DNA of 40,676 nucleotides from Chthoniobacterales bacterium (GTDB lineage Bacteria > Verrucomicrobiota > Verrucomicrobiia > Chthoniobacterales > UBA10450), in the NCBI GenBank assembly GCA_025934755.1, contig JAICWQ010000007.1, forward strand, positions 1-40,676. The letters run 5' to 3'. Under the pieces are notes generated by a model that worked only from the letters and a program-made list of their open reading frames with translations, had not been told where the DNA came from and ran no database searches. Position 1 is the first letter of the stretch. The number at the start of each line of letters is the position of its first letter. The position numbers were made by a program, and so were the translations under genes. Below, piece after piece: positions 22,481-30,178 of the stretch.

Positions 22481-25135
22481 TTAGGCGACGACGATGTTGA
22501 CAAGCTTTTTCGGAACGACGACGACCTTGATTACATTCTTTCCGGCAAGGAGTTCCGCGATTTTGGGGTTCGCCAGGGCCGCGGCTTTGATTTCATCTTC
22601 GGTCGCGGACATCGACATCATCATTCGATCTCGGAGTTTTCCGTTCACTTGAACGACGATCTGGACTTCGTCTTCGACGAGGAATTTCTCGTCGTAAGAT
22701 GGCCAGGGTTGTTGGCTAATATCTCCGGTCGAGCTCAATTTTTCCCACAACTCCGAGCTCAAATGCGGGGCGAATGGATTGAGCAAGGTCAAGAAGGTCC
22801 GTATCGCAGAAATCGGGACGGCATCAGTCGCGCGCTGAGGAATAAATGCGTTCACGAAAATCATCATCTGTGAAATCGCGGTGTTGAACGAAAGCGATTC
22901 GATGTCCTCCGTGACTTTTTTGATCGTGGCGTGAAGGACTTTGCTTTGCGCCTTCGTCAGTTCGGCATCTTTTAGTCCATTCGACAACTGCCAGTCACCT
23001 GCCTGGTTTTCGGTCATGATGAGGCGCCAGACGCGCGCCAAAAACCGCGCCACGCCTTCGACCCCGTGCATACTCCACGGTTTCATCTGCTCGAGCGGCC
23101 CCATGAACATTTCGTAACAGCGAAACGCGTCCGCGCCGTACTGGTCGATCACGTCGTCGGGGTTGACGATGTTCCCGCGGGACTTCGACATTTTCTGGCC
23201 GTCTTCGCCGAGGATGATTCCCTGATTCACCAGACGCTGGAACGGCTCGGATTTCGACAGATATCCAAGATCGAAAAGCACCTTGTGCCAGAAACGCGCA
23301 TAAAGCAGGTGCAAGACGGCGTGCTCCGTCCCGCCTACGTACAAATCGACTCCGCCTGGAGTCGATTTGAGTGACGACCGAGTCCGAGCCGGACTGGCAT
23401 TCGAGACGGGTGACGCGCTTCCCATCCAATATTTTTCAGCGTCCTCGCCGACGAAACGTTTGTCGTTTTTCGGATCGCAAAAACGCAGATAGTACCAACA
23501 TGAACCCGCCCATTGGGGCATGACGTTCAGCTCGCGCGTTGCTTTGTCCGAGTAACGAATCCAATCCTTCGCCTTAGCAAGCGGCGGCTCACCGGTGCCG
23601 GTCGGTTTGTAGTCCTCCAACGGCGGCGGGATTACCGGGAGTTCTTTTTCCCCTAACGAACGATGTTTTAGATGCCCTCCCGGATCGCACTGCTCCCACA
23701 CGATCGGAAACGGTTCGCCCCAGTAACGCTGGCGTGAGAAAAGCCAGTCGCGGAGTTTGTAGTTAATTGCGCGTTTACCGAGCCCGCGTTTTTCCAGCCA
23801 CTCCGTTATTTTTCGAATCGCATCGCGAGATGGTAGTCCGTCAATAATCGGCGAATTGACGGCAATGCCGTCGCCGACAAAGGCTGTGGCATTGGCATCC
23901 TGCCAATGAGACGCCGGCTGGAAGCCGATGTCACTTTCTCCAGGCGGCTGAACTACCTGCCGGATCGGCAGATCAAACTTGCGCGCGAATTCGAGATCGC
24001 GCTCATCGTGCGCCGGCACAGCCTGAATCGCGCCGGTCCCGTAACCAAGCAGGACGTAATCGGCGATCCAGATCGGAATCTTTTCTTCGTTGGCTGGATT
24101 TATCGCGAAGGCGCCGGTGAAGACACCGGTTTTTTCTTTCGAGAGCTCGGTGCGCTCGAGATCGCTTTTGCGCGCAGTCCGTTCCCGATATTCGCGAACC
24201 GAGGGCCACTCCTCTTCGGTGACGATTTGATCGACCAACGAATGTTCCGGCGCGAGCACCATGTAGGTCGCCCCGTAGAGGGTATCGGGCCGGGTCGTGA
24301 ACACACGGATGCGCGTTTCGTGGTTATCAATTTTAAAATCGATCTCCGCGCCTTCGCTGCGGCCGATCCAGTTTTGTTGAAGCAACTTGATGCCTTCCGG
24401 CCAATCGAGACCTTCGAGTTCGTCAATCAGTCGCTCGGCGTACGCAGTAATGCGCAACATCCATTGTCGCATCGGCCGCCGGACAACTGGAAAACCGCCG
24501 ACCTCACTTTTGCCATCCACCACTTCTTCGTTCGCCAGAACGGTTCCAAGTTCCGGGCACCAGTTCACCGGCACATCGGCGACGTAAGCGAGCCGGACAA
24601 AATCGGGATCATCCCCTCGGTAGGTCGAGATCGGCTCCGCCTTGTTTGTCTCCGGATTGAACCAGGAGTTGTAGATCTTGAGAAAAATCCATTGGGTCCA
24701 CTTGTAGTAACCGGGATCGGTGGTGTTGATCTCGCGTTGCCAGTCGTAGGAAAAACCAATCCGCTTTAACTGCGATTTGAATTTGGCAACGTTTTCGCGG
24801 GTGGTGATCGCCGGATGCTGGCCACTTTTGATGGCGTATTGCTCGGCCGGGAGACCGAAGGCGTCCCATCCCATCGGATGCAAGACGTTGAAACCGCGCA
24901 TTCGCTTGTAGCGAGCGATAATATCGGTGGCGGTGTAACCTTCAGGATGTCCGACGTGCAGACCCGCCCCGCTCGGATACGGGAACATGTCGAGGACGTA
25001 GAATTTGGATTTCTTGGGATTAAAACCGTTCTCGCCCGGGTTCGGCGCGTGAAAGCTCTGGCGATCCTCCCAGATTTTCTGCCATTTCGGCTCGATCTGG
25101 TCGAACGGATAAGGTTTGCGGCGCTCGCTGCTCAT
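22481..25135 (-). CDS. leuS: Leucyl-tRNA synthetase, with two in-frame repeat insertions
   Basis: The 884-residue product charges tRNA-Leu. Class I signatures are present: the HIGH-type [19 protein letters not shown], the editing domain ([17 protein letters not shown]), [12 protein letters not shown] and KMSKSRGN, with the C-terminal anticodon and zinc-less domains. The leucine-specific insertion before KMSKS found in E. coli is absent (B. subtilis-like). Two segments are unlike other Leu[21 protein letters not shown] in the editing domain, and [20 protein letters not shown] between KYWM and VDLYVGG. Both are encoded by palindromic repeats and sit where surface loops are expected. The track ORF starts at 25189; the ATG at 25135 ([12 protein letters not shown]) gives the family start. 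It diverges from rdgB by 35 bp. Confidence 0.97.
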   Translation of the reverse strand: MSSERRKPYPFDQIEPKWQKIWEDRQSFHAPNPGENGFNPKKSKFYVLDMFPYPSGAGLHVGHPEGYTATDIIARYKRMRGFNVLHPMGWDAFGLPAEQYAIKSGQHPAITTRENVAKFKSQLKRIGFSYDWQREINTTDPGYYKWTQWIFLKIYNSWFNPETNKAEPISTYRGDDPDFVRLAYVADVPVNWCPELGTVLANEEVVDGKSEVGGFPVVRRPMRQWMLRITAYAERLIDELEGLDWPEGIKLLQQNWIGRSEGAEIDFKIDNHETRIRVFTTRPDTLYGATYMVLAPEHSLVDQIVTEEEWPSVREYRERTARKSDLERTELSKEKTGVFTGAFAINPANEEKIPIWIADYVLLGYGTGAIQAVPAHDERDLEFARKFDLPIRQVVQPPGESDIGFQPASHWQDANATAFVGDGIAVNSPIIDGLPSRDAIRKITEWLEKRGLGKRAINYKLRDWLFSRQRYWGEPFPIVWEQCDPGGHLKHRSLGEKELPVIPPPLEDYKPTGTGEPPLAKAKDWIRYSDKATRELNVMPQWAGSCWYYLRFCDPKNDKRFVGEDAEKYWMGSASPVSNASPARTRSSLKSTPGGVDLYVGGTEHAVLHLLYARFWHKVLFDLGYLSKSEPFQRLVNQGIILGEDGQKMSKSRGNIVNPDDVIDQYGADAFRCYEMFMGPLEQMKPWSMHGVEGVARFLARVWRLIMTENQAGDWQLSNGLKDAELTKAQSKVLHATIKKVTEDIESLSFNTAISQMMIFVNAFIPQRATDAVPISAIRTFLTLLNPFAPHLSSELWEKLSSTGDISQQPWPSYDEKFLVEDEVQIVVQVNGKLRDRMMMSMSATEDEIKAAALANPKIAELLAGKNVIKVVVVPKKLVNIVVA
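23343..23425. repeat. In-frame palindromic repeat inside leuS (catalytic-core loop)
   Basis: Contains a perfect 11-bp stem (AAATCGACTCC-GCCT-GGAGTCGATTT, 23343-23368) and a 6-bp hairpin AGTCCG-AGC-CGGACT (23381-23395), followed by GGCATTCGAGACGGGTGACG. It encodes about 23 extra residues between conserved KYWM and VDLYVGG; part of the right arm doubles as the native VDL codons. The outer boundary on the 5' coding side is approximate. Confidence 0.65.
23886..23934. repeat. In-frame twin-hairpin repeat inside leuS (editing-domain loop), same family as in ogg
   Basis: The plus strand starts GTGGCATTGGCATCCTGCCA and ends CGGCTGGAAGCCGATGTCAC. The first stem is TTGGCA-TCC-TGCCAA; in the ogg copy it is GGGCA/TGCCC, so both arms changed together. 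The spacer between hairpins is 7 bp shorter than in ogg, which shifts the frame of one hairpin. Confidence 0.75.
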
Positions 25136-25147
25136 CGGATTATCAAT

Positions 25148-25170
25148 CAGGAAAGCAGGAAAACAGGAAA
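25148..25170. repeat. CAGGAAA short-word repeat between leuS and rdgB
   Basis: CAGGAAAGCAGGAAAACAGGAAA lies directly before the rdgB ATG and repeats CAGGAAA three times in 23 bp. It gives rdgB a purine-rich, Shine-Dalgarno-like leader. Confidence 0.6.
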
Positions 25171-25755
25171 ATGGAATTGGTTCTTGCAACCGGCAATCCG
25201 CACAAAACGCGGGAGTTTCGACAACTCCTCGGAGATGATTGCGAGCTGCTCGATTTAAGCAGCTTCGCCAACATCGAGATGCCGGATGAAACCGGAGTTA
25301 CCTACGAAGACAACGCAATTCTGAAAGCGAACAACATTTCGAGGCGAGTCGACAAAGCCATCATTGCGGATGATTCCGGGCTCGAAGTGGACGGGCTTGA
25401 TGGCGCTCCCGGAATCTATTCCGCCCGTTATGCCGGAGAGAAATCGACGGATATGGCCAAGGTCGACAAGTTGCTGCGAGAACTAAAACCCGGAATGAAC
25501 CGGTCGGCGCGTTTTCGATGCGTGATCGCCCTGGCGCGGGCGGGAAACGTATTGGGTACCTTTGAAGGAATCGTCGAAGGAACAATCGTCGATTGTCCCC
25601 GCGGCAGTTTCGGATTTGGTTACGATCCGGTCTTTCAGCCAGCCGGTTACCAACAGACGTTTGCCGAAATGACCGCTGAACTAAAGAACCGGATCAGTCA
25701 CCGCGCGAAAGCGGTCGCCGCATTGCGCGAGTTCCTTTCCGAAATCGGAAATTAA
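25171..25755 (+). CDS. rdgB: XTP/dITP pyrophosphatase (HAM1/RdgB)
   Basis: The 194-residue product hydrolyses dITP, XTP and ITP to monophosphates and pyrophosphate, keeping deaminated purines out of DNA and RNA. Family motifs are clear: [17 protein letters not shown] (the SxxNxxK-type phosphate-binding start), [34 protein letters not shown] and [14 protein letters not shown]. Length is standard. The repeat leader carries three AGGAAA words just upstream of the ATG. It converges with exbD and overlaps its stop by 4 bp (TTAA shared). RdgB also suits the neighbouring DNA-repair theme represented by ogg. Confidence 0.96.
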   Translation: MELVLATGNPHKTREFRQLLGDDCELLDLSSFANIEMPDETGVTYEDNAILKANNISRRVDKAIIADDSGLEVDGLDGAPGIYSARYAGEKSTDMAKVDKLLRELKPGMNRSARFRCVIALARAGNVLGTFEGIVEGTIVDCPRGSFGFGYDPVFQPAGYQQTFAEMTAELKNRISHRAKAVAALREFLSEIGN

Positions 25756-26222
25756 TGGGGAGGTCCGGGCGGTGGTGGAGCTCCCGGAGGCGCGCCAGGT
25801 CCAGGGCCGCCGGGGGTGGCAGCCCGGATCTGATAACCGACTTTCTGAATTCCGGCCCGCCGTACTTCGTCCAGCACAGTGATCACATCGCCGTGAAGCG
25901 CCATACCCTCAGCGCTAATTGAAACCTTAATATTTGGATTGGCGGCGTGAAGCTGGAACAACATCGGCATCACCTGATCCTGGGAAACCACTCGTCCATC
26001 GAAGCTGACGACGTCGCCTGCCCCGACTCGGACCGAAACGAAGTCCTTCGGCGGGTTCGGCGGCGGCACGGTGGCCGACGGCAAGGCAACTTTGATTCCT
26101 TTCATGTGAGTCTGGCTCAAGCTCACCATCATGAAACTGGCCAGTAGAAAGAACATAATGTCGATCAACGGAATGATTTCGATCCGGGCGTGTTTCTTGG
26201 GAATCGGCGAAGTGACTTGCAT
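25752..26222 (-). CDS. exbD: ExbD/TolR-like protein with Pro/Gly-rich tail (second copy in its operon)
   Basis: The 156-residue product has one membrane segment with the Asp motif (IEIIPLIDIMFFLLASFMMVSLSQ), then MKGIKVALPSATVPPPNPP and a periplasmic domain (VSVRVGAGDVVSFDGRVVS, KVSISAEGMALHGDVITVLDEVRRAGI). It ends with a tail of about 25 residues of proline and glycine ([21 protein letters not shown]). The track ORF starts at 26303; the ATG at 26222 gives MQVTSPIPKKHARIEIIPL, the usual start of this type. It is the last gene of exbB-exbD-tonB-exbD and 2 bp from tonB. Its sequence is close to the other ExbD in the operon, suggesting a duplication. Confidence 0.92.
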   Translation of the reverse strand: MQVTSPIPKKHARIEIIPLIDIMFFLLASFMMVSLSQTHMKGIKVALPSATVPPPNPPKDFVSVRVGAGDVVSFDGRVVSQDQVMPMLFQLHAANPNIKVSISAEGMALHGDVITVLDEVRRAGIQKVGYQIRAATPGGPGPGAPPGAPPPPGPPH

Positions 26223-26224
26223 AA

Positions 26225-26836
26225 CTAATACGAAGCTCCTGTCATCGTGTAAGTGATGGGCACTTTTACCTTTGGCGCGCACTTTCCGGGGGCAAAGCGC
26301 CAACGCCGGAATGCGCTCATGGTTGACTGATCCAAAATCGGGCTCCCGATGGACTGCGCCATCGACACATCGGTAACATTGCCGCTAGCGGTGTCGACAC
26401 TTAAGAGCGCGACCCCGCTTCCAGTCTGGTGGCGGCTACGTGCTTCGTAGGGGTACTCCGGCTTCGGTGCAAAAATCGCGACCGCTTTGGCGCCGGTAAT
26501 GGACATTGTTCCGGTGACGCCTTGTGGCGCTTTGACCGGCCCAGTTGGCCGGTTGGTTTTTGGTGGTGGCGGTTTTTCTTCGTGGAATTCCGGAGCCACG
26601 TCCGGAATCGGGGGCGGCTCCTGAATTGGAATATCTTCCGGCGGCGGAGTCGGTTGATCTTCGGGCTGCAACGTCGCCTCGACGGTCGCGGTTGGAATTT
26701 GCGACAAATCGACGGCCGGCGGCTCGTGTTTAATTCCTGCGATCACAACCGAGGCCGCCTCTATCAGCACGGCGCCTCCAAGAGCGGCCCAAAATTGCCA
26801 TCTCGGTGGCGGCTTATAGAGAAGCGGTTTAGCCAT
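26225..26836 (-). CDS. tonB: TonB-family energy transducer
   Basis: The 203-residue product has an N-terminal membrane anchor (QFWAALGGAVLIEAASVVIAG, about 14-34) and a proline/glutamate-rich periplasmic linker (PEDQPTPPPEDIPIQEPPPIPD, residues 58-80). The C-terminal TonB domain (about 110-203) contains AVAIFAPKPEYPYEARSRHQTGSGVALLSV (compare the conserved P-x-YP motif of TonB) and FRRWRFAPGKCAPKVKVPITY. It receives force from ExbB/ExbD and acts on TonB-dependent outer-membrane receptors, by family. It sits between two exbD genes, 3 bp and 2 bp from them, which is strong evidence for one operon. Confidence 0.88.
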   Translation of the reverse strand: MAKPLLYKPPPRWQFWAALGGAVLIEAASVVIAGIKHEPPAVDLSQIPTATVEATLQPEDQPTPPPEDIPIQEPPPIPDVAPEFHEEKPPPPKTNRPTGPVKAPQGVTGTMSITGAKAVAIFAPKPEYPYEARSRHQTGSGVALLSVDTASGNVTDVSMAQSIGSPILDQSTMSAFRRWRFAPGKCAPKVKVPITYTMTGASY

Positions 26837-26839
26837 AGG

Positions 26840-27286
26840 TTATGGTCCTGTTGATGGGCCAGGCATGCCTTTAAGCGCCTCACTCTTGATCTCGAATGCG
26901 ACCTTGTAAAAACCGACCGACCGCAATGTGTCAAGTACTCGGATAATGTTGAAGTGCACGGTGTCGGCATCGCCGCGGATAAAGACTTTGGCTTCCGGAT
27001 TTTCGTCGTGCACTTTTTTCAATCTGGCGGCCAAATCTTCGTAACTTCGCATCTCGTCCTTATCGAAATAAGGATGGCCATCGCGGTCCACCGAAACGCT
27101 GATGTACTCATTCTTGGCCTGGGTTTCGCCAGTCTGCCCCGTGGGCAGATTCACCTTCATTCCCTTCATGTGCACCTGGCTCAAACTCACCATCATGAAG
27201 CTCGCCAGCAAAAAGAACATGATGTCGATCAACGGAATGATCTCGATCCGTGCTTTGTGATGCGGGATTGGTGAGCTTACGCGCAT
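26840..27286 (-). CDS. exbD: ExbD/TolR-like protein (first copy in its operon)
   Basis: The 148-residue product has the Asp-bearing membrane segment (IEIIPLIDIMFFLLASFMMVSLSQ) at residues 13-36, then MKGMKVNLPTGQTGETQAKN and a periplasmic domain (YISVSVDRDGHPYFDKDEMRS, VFIRGDADTVHFNIIRVLDTLRSVGFYKVAFEI). The first 50 residues are nearly the same as the other ExbD here, whereas the periplasmic part differs, suggesting recent duplication with divergence of the partner-facing domain. It starts at the ATG at 27286, 6 bp from the exbB stop. Confidence 0.93.
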   Translation of the reverse strand: MRVSSPIPHHKARIEIIPLIDIMFFLLASFMMVSLSQVHMKGMKVNLPTGQTGETQAKNEYISVSVDRDGHPYFDKDEMRSYEDLAARLKKVHDENPEAKVFIRGDADTVHFNIIRVLDTLRSVGFYKVAFEIKSEALKGMPGPSTGP

Positions 27287-27292
27287 AAGGTT

Positions 27293-28342
27293 CTAAATGG
27301 ATGACCCTTTGGTCGAACTCTGGGCCGATGATCCGTGAGGGATCGCAACTTCTTCGCGCTGTCCTTTGCTTTGCGCTTCCAACATAACTTCGAGGTTCGT
27401 GGCCGCGGTTTGCAGCTCGAACTCTAAGTTAGACACGCGCGAAGTGAAAAAGTTAAACGGAATCAGCGAGAAAATCGCGATGCCCAGACCGCAGGCCGTA
27501 GCGATGAGCGCTTCGGCGATACCACCGGTAACCGCAACCACCGCGATTTCTTCGGTACCAAGAGCGCCGAACGCCTTGATCAGTCCGGTGACCGTTCCTA
27601 ACAACCCGAGCAACGGCGCGAGGGTCACCAGGGTGTCCATCACCACCAGAAACCGGCCGGCGCGTTTGATTTCAATACCGGCGGCCACTTGCAACGCGCC
27701 CTGCAACGACGCGTGTTGATGGTTTAGACCGTTCCACATCATGCGCAGAACCGGATCCCGTGAATCGCGTGACAGTCGGGACGCTTCCGCCACGTCGCCA
27801 ACTTCGATCGCGGTAAAAACTTTCTCGATCCGTTTGGGATCGCGACGGAACCAGCGGCCGGTCCACCAGAAAACTCGCTCGATCACGACCGTGAGGGCGA
27901 CGATGGAGACGATGAGGATCGGCCACATCACCGGGCCGCCTTGATTAAACTTGTCGATGAAATAGTTGCCGGTGACCTTCGTCTCGTATAAGTGCGCAGC
28001 GGGCGCGGGGGAGGCGCTGGGCCCCGGACTTAGGGTGGCAGTAACGCTCGTCCCGGGAGCAGCAACTCCGGGTGCGCCGGGTGCAGCCGGCGACATTCCT
28101 GGCGCACCGGGCGGCATTCCGGCTGGCGGGGGCTGACCGGGTACACCGGGAGGTTGTTGAGCTGGAACGCCTGGCGGTTGAGCGGGAGCACCGGGCGCTT
28201 GTGCGCCTGCGGGATTAGCCGGGGCGCCCGCGGAAGGAGGCGGCGCATTTGGCGGCGGCGGTTGTTGCCCAGGCCGCTGCGGCGGCTGAGCAAATGCAGT
28301 CAGCGCGATCAAGCTGAGACTCAAACTTAGGAATGTTTTCAT
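27293..28342 (-). CDS. exbB: ExbB/TolQ protein with signal peptide and long Pro/Gly-rich N-terminal region
   Basis: The 349-residue product starts with a signal-like sequence (MKTFLSLSLSLIALTAFA) and about 95 residues of proline, glycine and alanine repeats. From about residue 125 the ExbB core follows: three membrane segments with GGPVMWPILIVSIVALTVVIERV, LVTLAPLLGLLGTVTGLIKAFGALG and GGIAEALIATACGLGIAIFSLIPFNFF. The hallmark PLLGLLGTVTGL is intact, so it should be a functional proton channel. The extra proline-rich part would lie in the periplasm if the signal is cleaved; such fused versions are seen in Planctomycetes and Verrucomicrobia. First gene of exbB-exbD-tonB-exbD. The 194-bp gap upstream to the FAH gene has no other gene and presumably holds the promoter. 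Confidence 0.93.
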   Translation of the reverse strand: MKTFLSLSLSLIALTAFAQPPQRPGQQPPPPNAPPPSAGAPANPAGAQAPGAPAQPPGVPAQQPPGVPGQPPPAGMPPGAPGMSPAAPGAPGVAAPGTSVTATLSPGPSASPAPAAHLYETKVTGNYFIDKFNQGGPVMWPILIVSIVALTVVIERVFWWTGRWFRRDPKRIEKVFTAIEVGDVAEASRLSRDSRDPVLRMMWNGLNHQHASLQGALQVAAGIEIKRAGRFLVVMDTLVTLAPLLGLLGTVTGLIKAFGALGTEEIAVVAVTGGIAEALIATACGLGIAIFSLIPFNFFTSRVSNLEFELQTAATNLEVMLEAQSKGQREEVAIPHGSSAQSSTKGSSI

Positions 28343-28536
28343 AATTTCGGCGGAGTTAAATTTACTGCTCGGTACATCCGGTTTATCCCAAAAGGTTTGG
28401 ACGCGAGTCGAGCAAAACTTTTCACTTTTCTTTAGTGGACGCTCCGCAGGCTAGCGCCGCTTAATATTTCGCATCAGCCACGCTCGCAGGATGTAACGCA
28501 GGCATCGAAACCTTGAGGCGACTGAAGAAAAAACTA

Positions 28537-29298
28537 TCAGCGCGCGGCTGCCCGGTTGCGTAAAACCGGCCAATTAGCGATCCGGGCCTCCAGCTGATCC
28601 CCTGCCCGAATGGGTCCGACGCCGGATGGAGTTCCGGTGAGGATGACATCGCCTGGCAACAAAGTCAGCGACTGACTCGCGAACGAAACAACTTCCGCCG
28701 GCGGATAAATCATCTGGCTGGTGCGCGCGCTCTGCCGCATTTCGCCGTTCTGCCGCAGCTCGATTGATACGTCGCGAACGTCGACGTCCGCATAAACGAA
28801 CGGACCGACCGGCGTGTAAGTATCGAATGACTTACACCGTCCAAATTGCTTCTCCGATTTCTGCAAGTCGCGGTCGCTGATATCCAGACCGATGGTGTAG
28901 CCGAAGATGAAATCGTTCGCTTGTTCGACGGAGACATTTTTAGCCACGCGCCCGATCACGATCCCCAGCTCGGTTTCATAATCAGTTTGATGTTCCGGAA
29001 ACGCGATTTCAATCACGCCTTCACTCGGCAACAGCGACGAAGGTGCTTTGAACCAGATCAACGGTGTGCCTAATGGGGTGCGCTTCATTTCCGCGATGTG
29101 GTCGGCATAGTTCAATCCCACAGCGAGCAACTTTGATGGCGCGACGGGAAGATCGACGACCAAGTCTGTTAACTTCCGCACTTCGCCGGTTGATTCGACG
29201 CTGGTCCAATACGGGGTGGCCAAGATGTGGACCTCGCTGCCCCGGACTTCGCCGTAGAAATTTTTGTCGCCTGATTTGAAGCCGCCAAATGTTCTCAT
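28537..29298 (-). CDS. Fumarylacetoacetate hydrolase-family protein
   Basis: The 253-residue product is a single FAH-type domain. Landmarks: LLAVGLNYADHIAEM (oxyanion site), IWFKAPSSLLPSEG, DYETELGIVIG (metal-binding E-x-E, as in fumarylpyruvate and oxaloacetate family enzymes), GYTIGLDISDRDLQ, and DTYTPVGP with a later ILTGTPSGVGP. The DYETELGI metal motif is complete, so it is probably an active Mg-dependent lyase or hydrolase on a 2-oxo acid or acylpyruvate; the actual substrate cannot be inferred. Length and start (ATG 29298) suit the family. The start codon lies next to a hairpin-rich repeat (29303-29400). Confidence 0.92.
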   Translation of the reverse strand: MRTFGGFKSGDKNFYGEVRGSEVHILATPYWTSVESTGEVRKLTDLVVDLPVAPSKLLAVGLNYADHIAEMKRTPLGTPLIWFKAPSSLLPSEGVIEIAFPEHQTDYETELGIVIGRVAKNVSVEQANDFIFGYTIGLDISDRDLQKSEKQFGRCKSFDTYTPVGPFVYADVDVRDVSIELRQNGEMRQSARTSQMIYPPAEVVSFASQSLTLLPGDVILTGTPSGVGPIRAGDQLEARIANWPVLRNRAAAR

Positions 29299-29302
29299 CG
29301 CA

Positions 29303-29400
29303 TGTCCCGAACGAATGTGAGGAATCTCACAATCGAAGCGAAGACTACACAGGTTATATCGTGAGTTCTATCACCCTGTGCGAGATTCTCGCTTCGCTCG
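29303..29400. repeat. Hairpin-rich repeat between the FAH and phosphodiester glycosidase genes
   Basis: Contains GTGAG-GAAT-CTCAC (29317-29330). CGAAGCGA (29334-29341) pairs with TCGCTTCG (29389-29396) and CACAGG with CCTGTG, with a 21-base loop. A GAATCTC/GAGATTC pair gives an alternative fold. It fills the 112-bp gap and resembles a degenerate interspersed repeat. Confidence 0.5.
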
Positions 29401-29410
29401 GACGACCTGG

Positions 29411-30178
29411 CTATCTCGGTATAACTGCAACGAAATCACGCACCGGCTTTTGTTCGCTGATCGAAAATGGACTACCACTCGCTTTTTTTATCCAAAATGC
29501 GCTCGACGAGCCGCCGTCCAGGTTGATCGCACGTTGGATTTTAAAATCGCCGATCGCAACCGTGAAAAGAATGTTGGACAAATCGGCCAGAGTCACATCC
29601 GAACAGAAACCGATCGCCGCTCGATCGTTTGAGCTGACGGCGGCAAAAGTGCGCCGGGCGTTTCTGGAGGATTCCAATCCGCCCACCGGTTTGCCTGCGT
29701 CGACAATCATCGGTCCGCACTCGACCGCGGCATCCGGTTTCTGGCGCATTGAGAATTCAGACACCCTGGAGATTTGGATTTTTTTCGCAGTCGAGCTGAG
29801 CACGCCCGAAAGGAGGCGGGCCTTTTGCAGCGGGGCGACGATCTTTCCATCGACAATCAAGAGACCGATCGGCCGATATTCGGGATCAAAGTAGCCGCCA
29901 TTGACCCCGGCCAGGCAATTCTCTTTGGCCATGACTTCCTCCAAGTCCAGCCGCGGCTCGGTTGATTGATCGATGACCTTTAAACGACACGATTTCGTCG
30001 AGAAAATCGCCAATTCCAGCGATGCCCGATCTCCGGTGCCCGAATCCTCCATCACTAAATATCGGTGCTCGATCCCGCGCGCAGGCTGGCCCTCCGATTG
30101 ATTCGAGATTTGCGTCCACTGCGCTTCGGCAGTGGCAAAACTAAGGAGCAGAAAAATTGCGGCGCTAAGCTTTCGCAC
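29411..30178 (-). CDS. Phosphodiester glycosidase-family protein (NAGPA/DUF2233-like), exported
   Basis: The 255-residue product has a signal peptide (MRKLSAAIFLLLSFATAEA) and the fold signature of the phosphodiester glycosidase (NAGPA) family: NCLAGVNGGYFDPEYRPIGLLIVDG near the middle, CGPMIVDAGK, and NLDGGSSSAFWIKKAS near the C-terminus. The GVNGGYF and NLDGGSSS motifs are diagnostic. Human NAGPA uncovers the mannose-6-phosphate signal; bacterial relatives are thought to act on cell-surface glycopolymers. The start is a GTG (30178), the only start giving a signal peptide, and it overlaps the end of the upstream TPR gene by 14 bp, so the two are probably coupled. Confidence 0.85.
   Translation of the reverse strand: MRKLSAAIFLLLSFATAEAQWTQISNQSEGQPARGIEHRYLVMEDSGTGDRASLELAIFSTKSCRLKVIDQSTEPRLDLEEVMAKENCLAGVNGGYFDPEYRPIGLLIVDGKIVAPLQKARLLSGVLSSTAKKIQISRVSEFSMRQKPDAAVECGPMIVDAGKPVGGLESSRNARRTFAAVSSNDRAAIGFCSDVTLADLSNILFTVAIGDFKIQRAINLDGGSSSAFWIKKASGSPFSISEQKPVRDFVAVIPR

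Noticed and set aside
23906-24769. 287-aa ORF on the plus strand
   Set aside because: Lies wholly inside leuS on the opposite strand, rich in Arg/Phe/Asp as expected of an antisense shadow; leuS motifs are clear.
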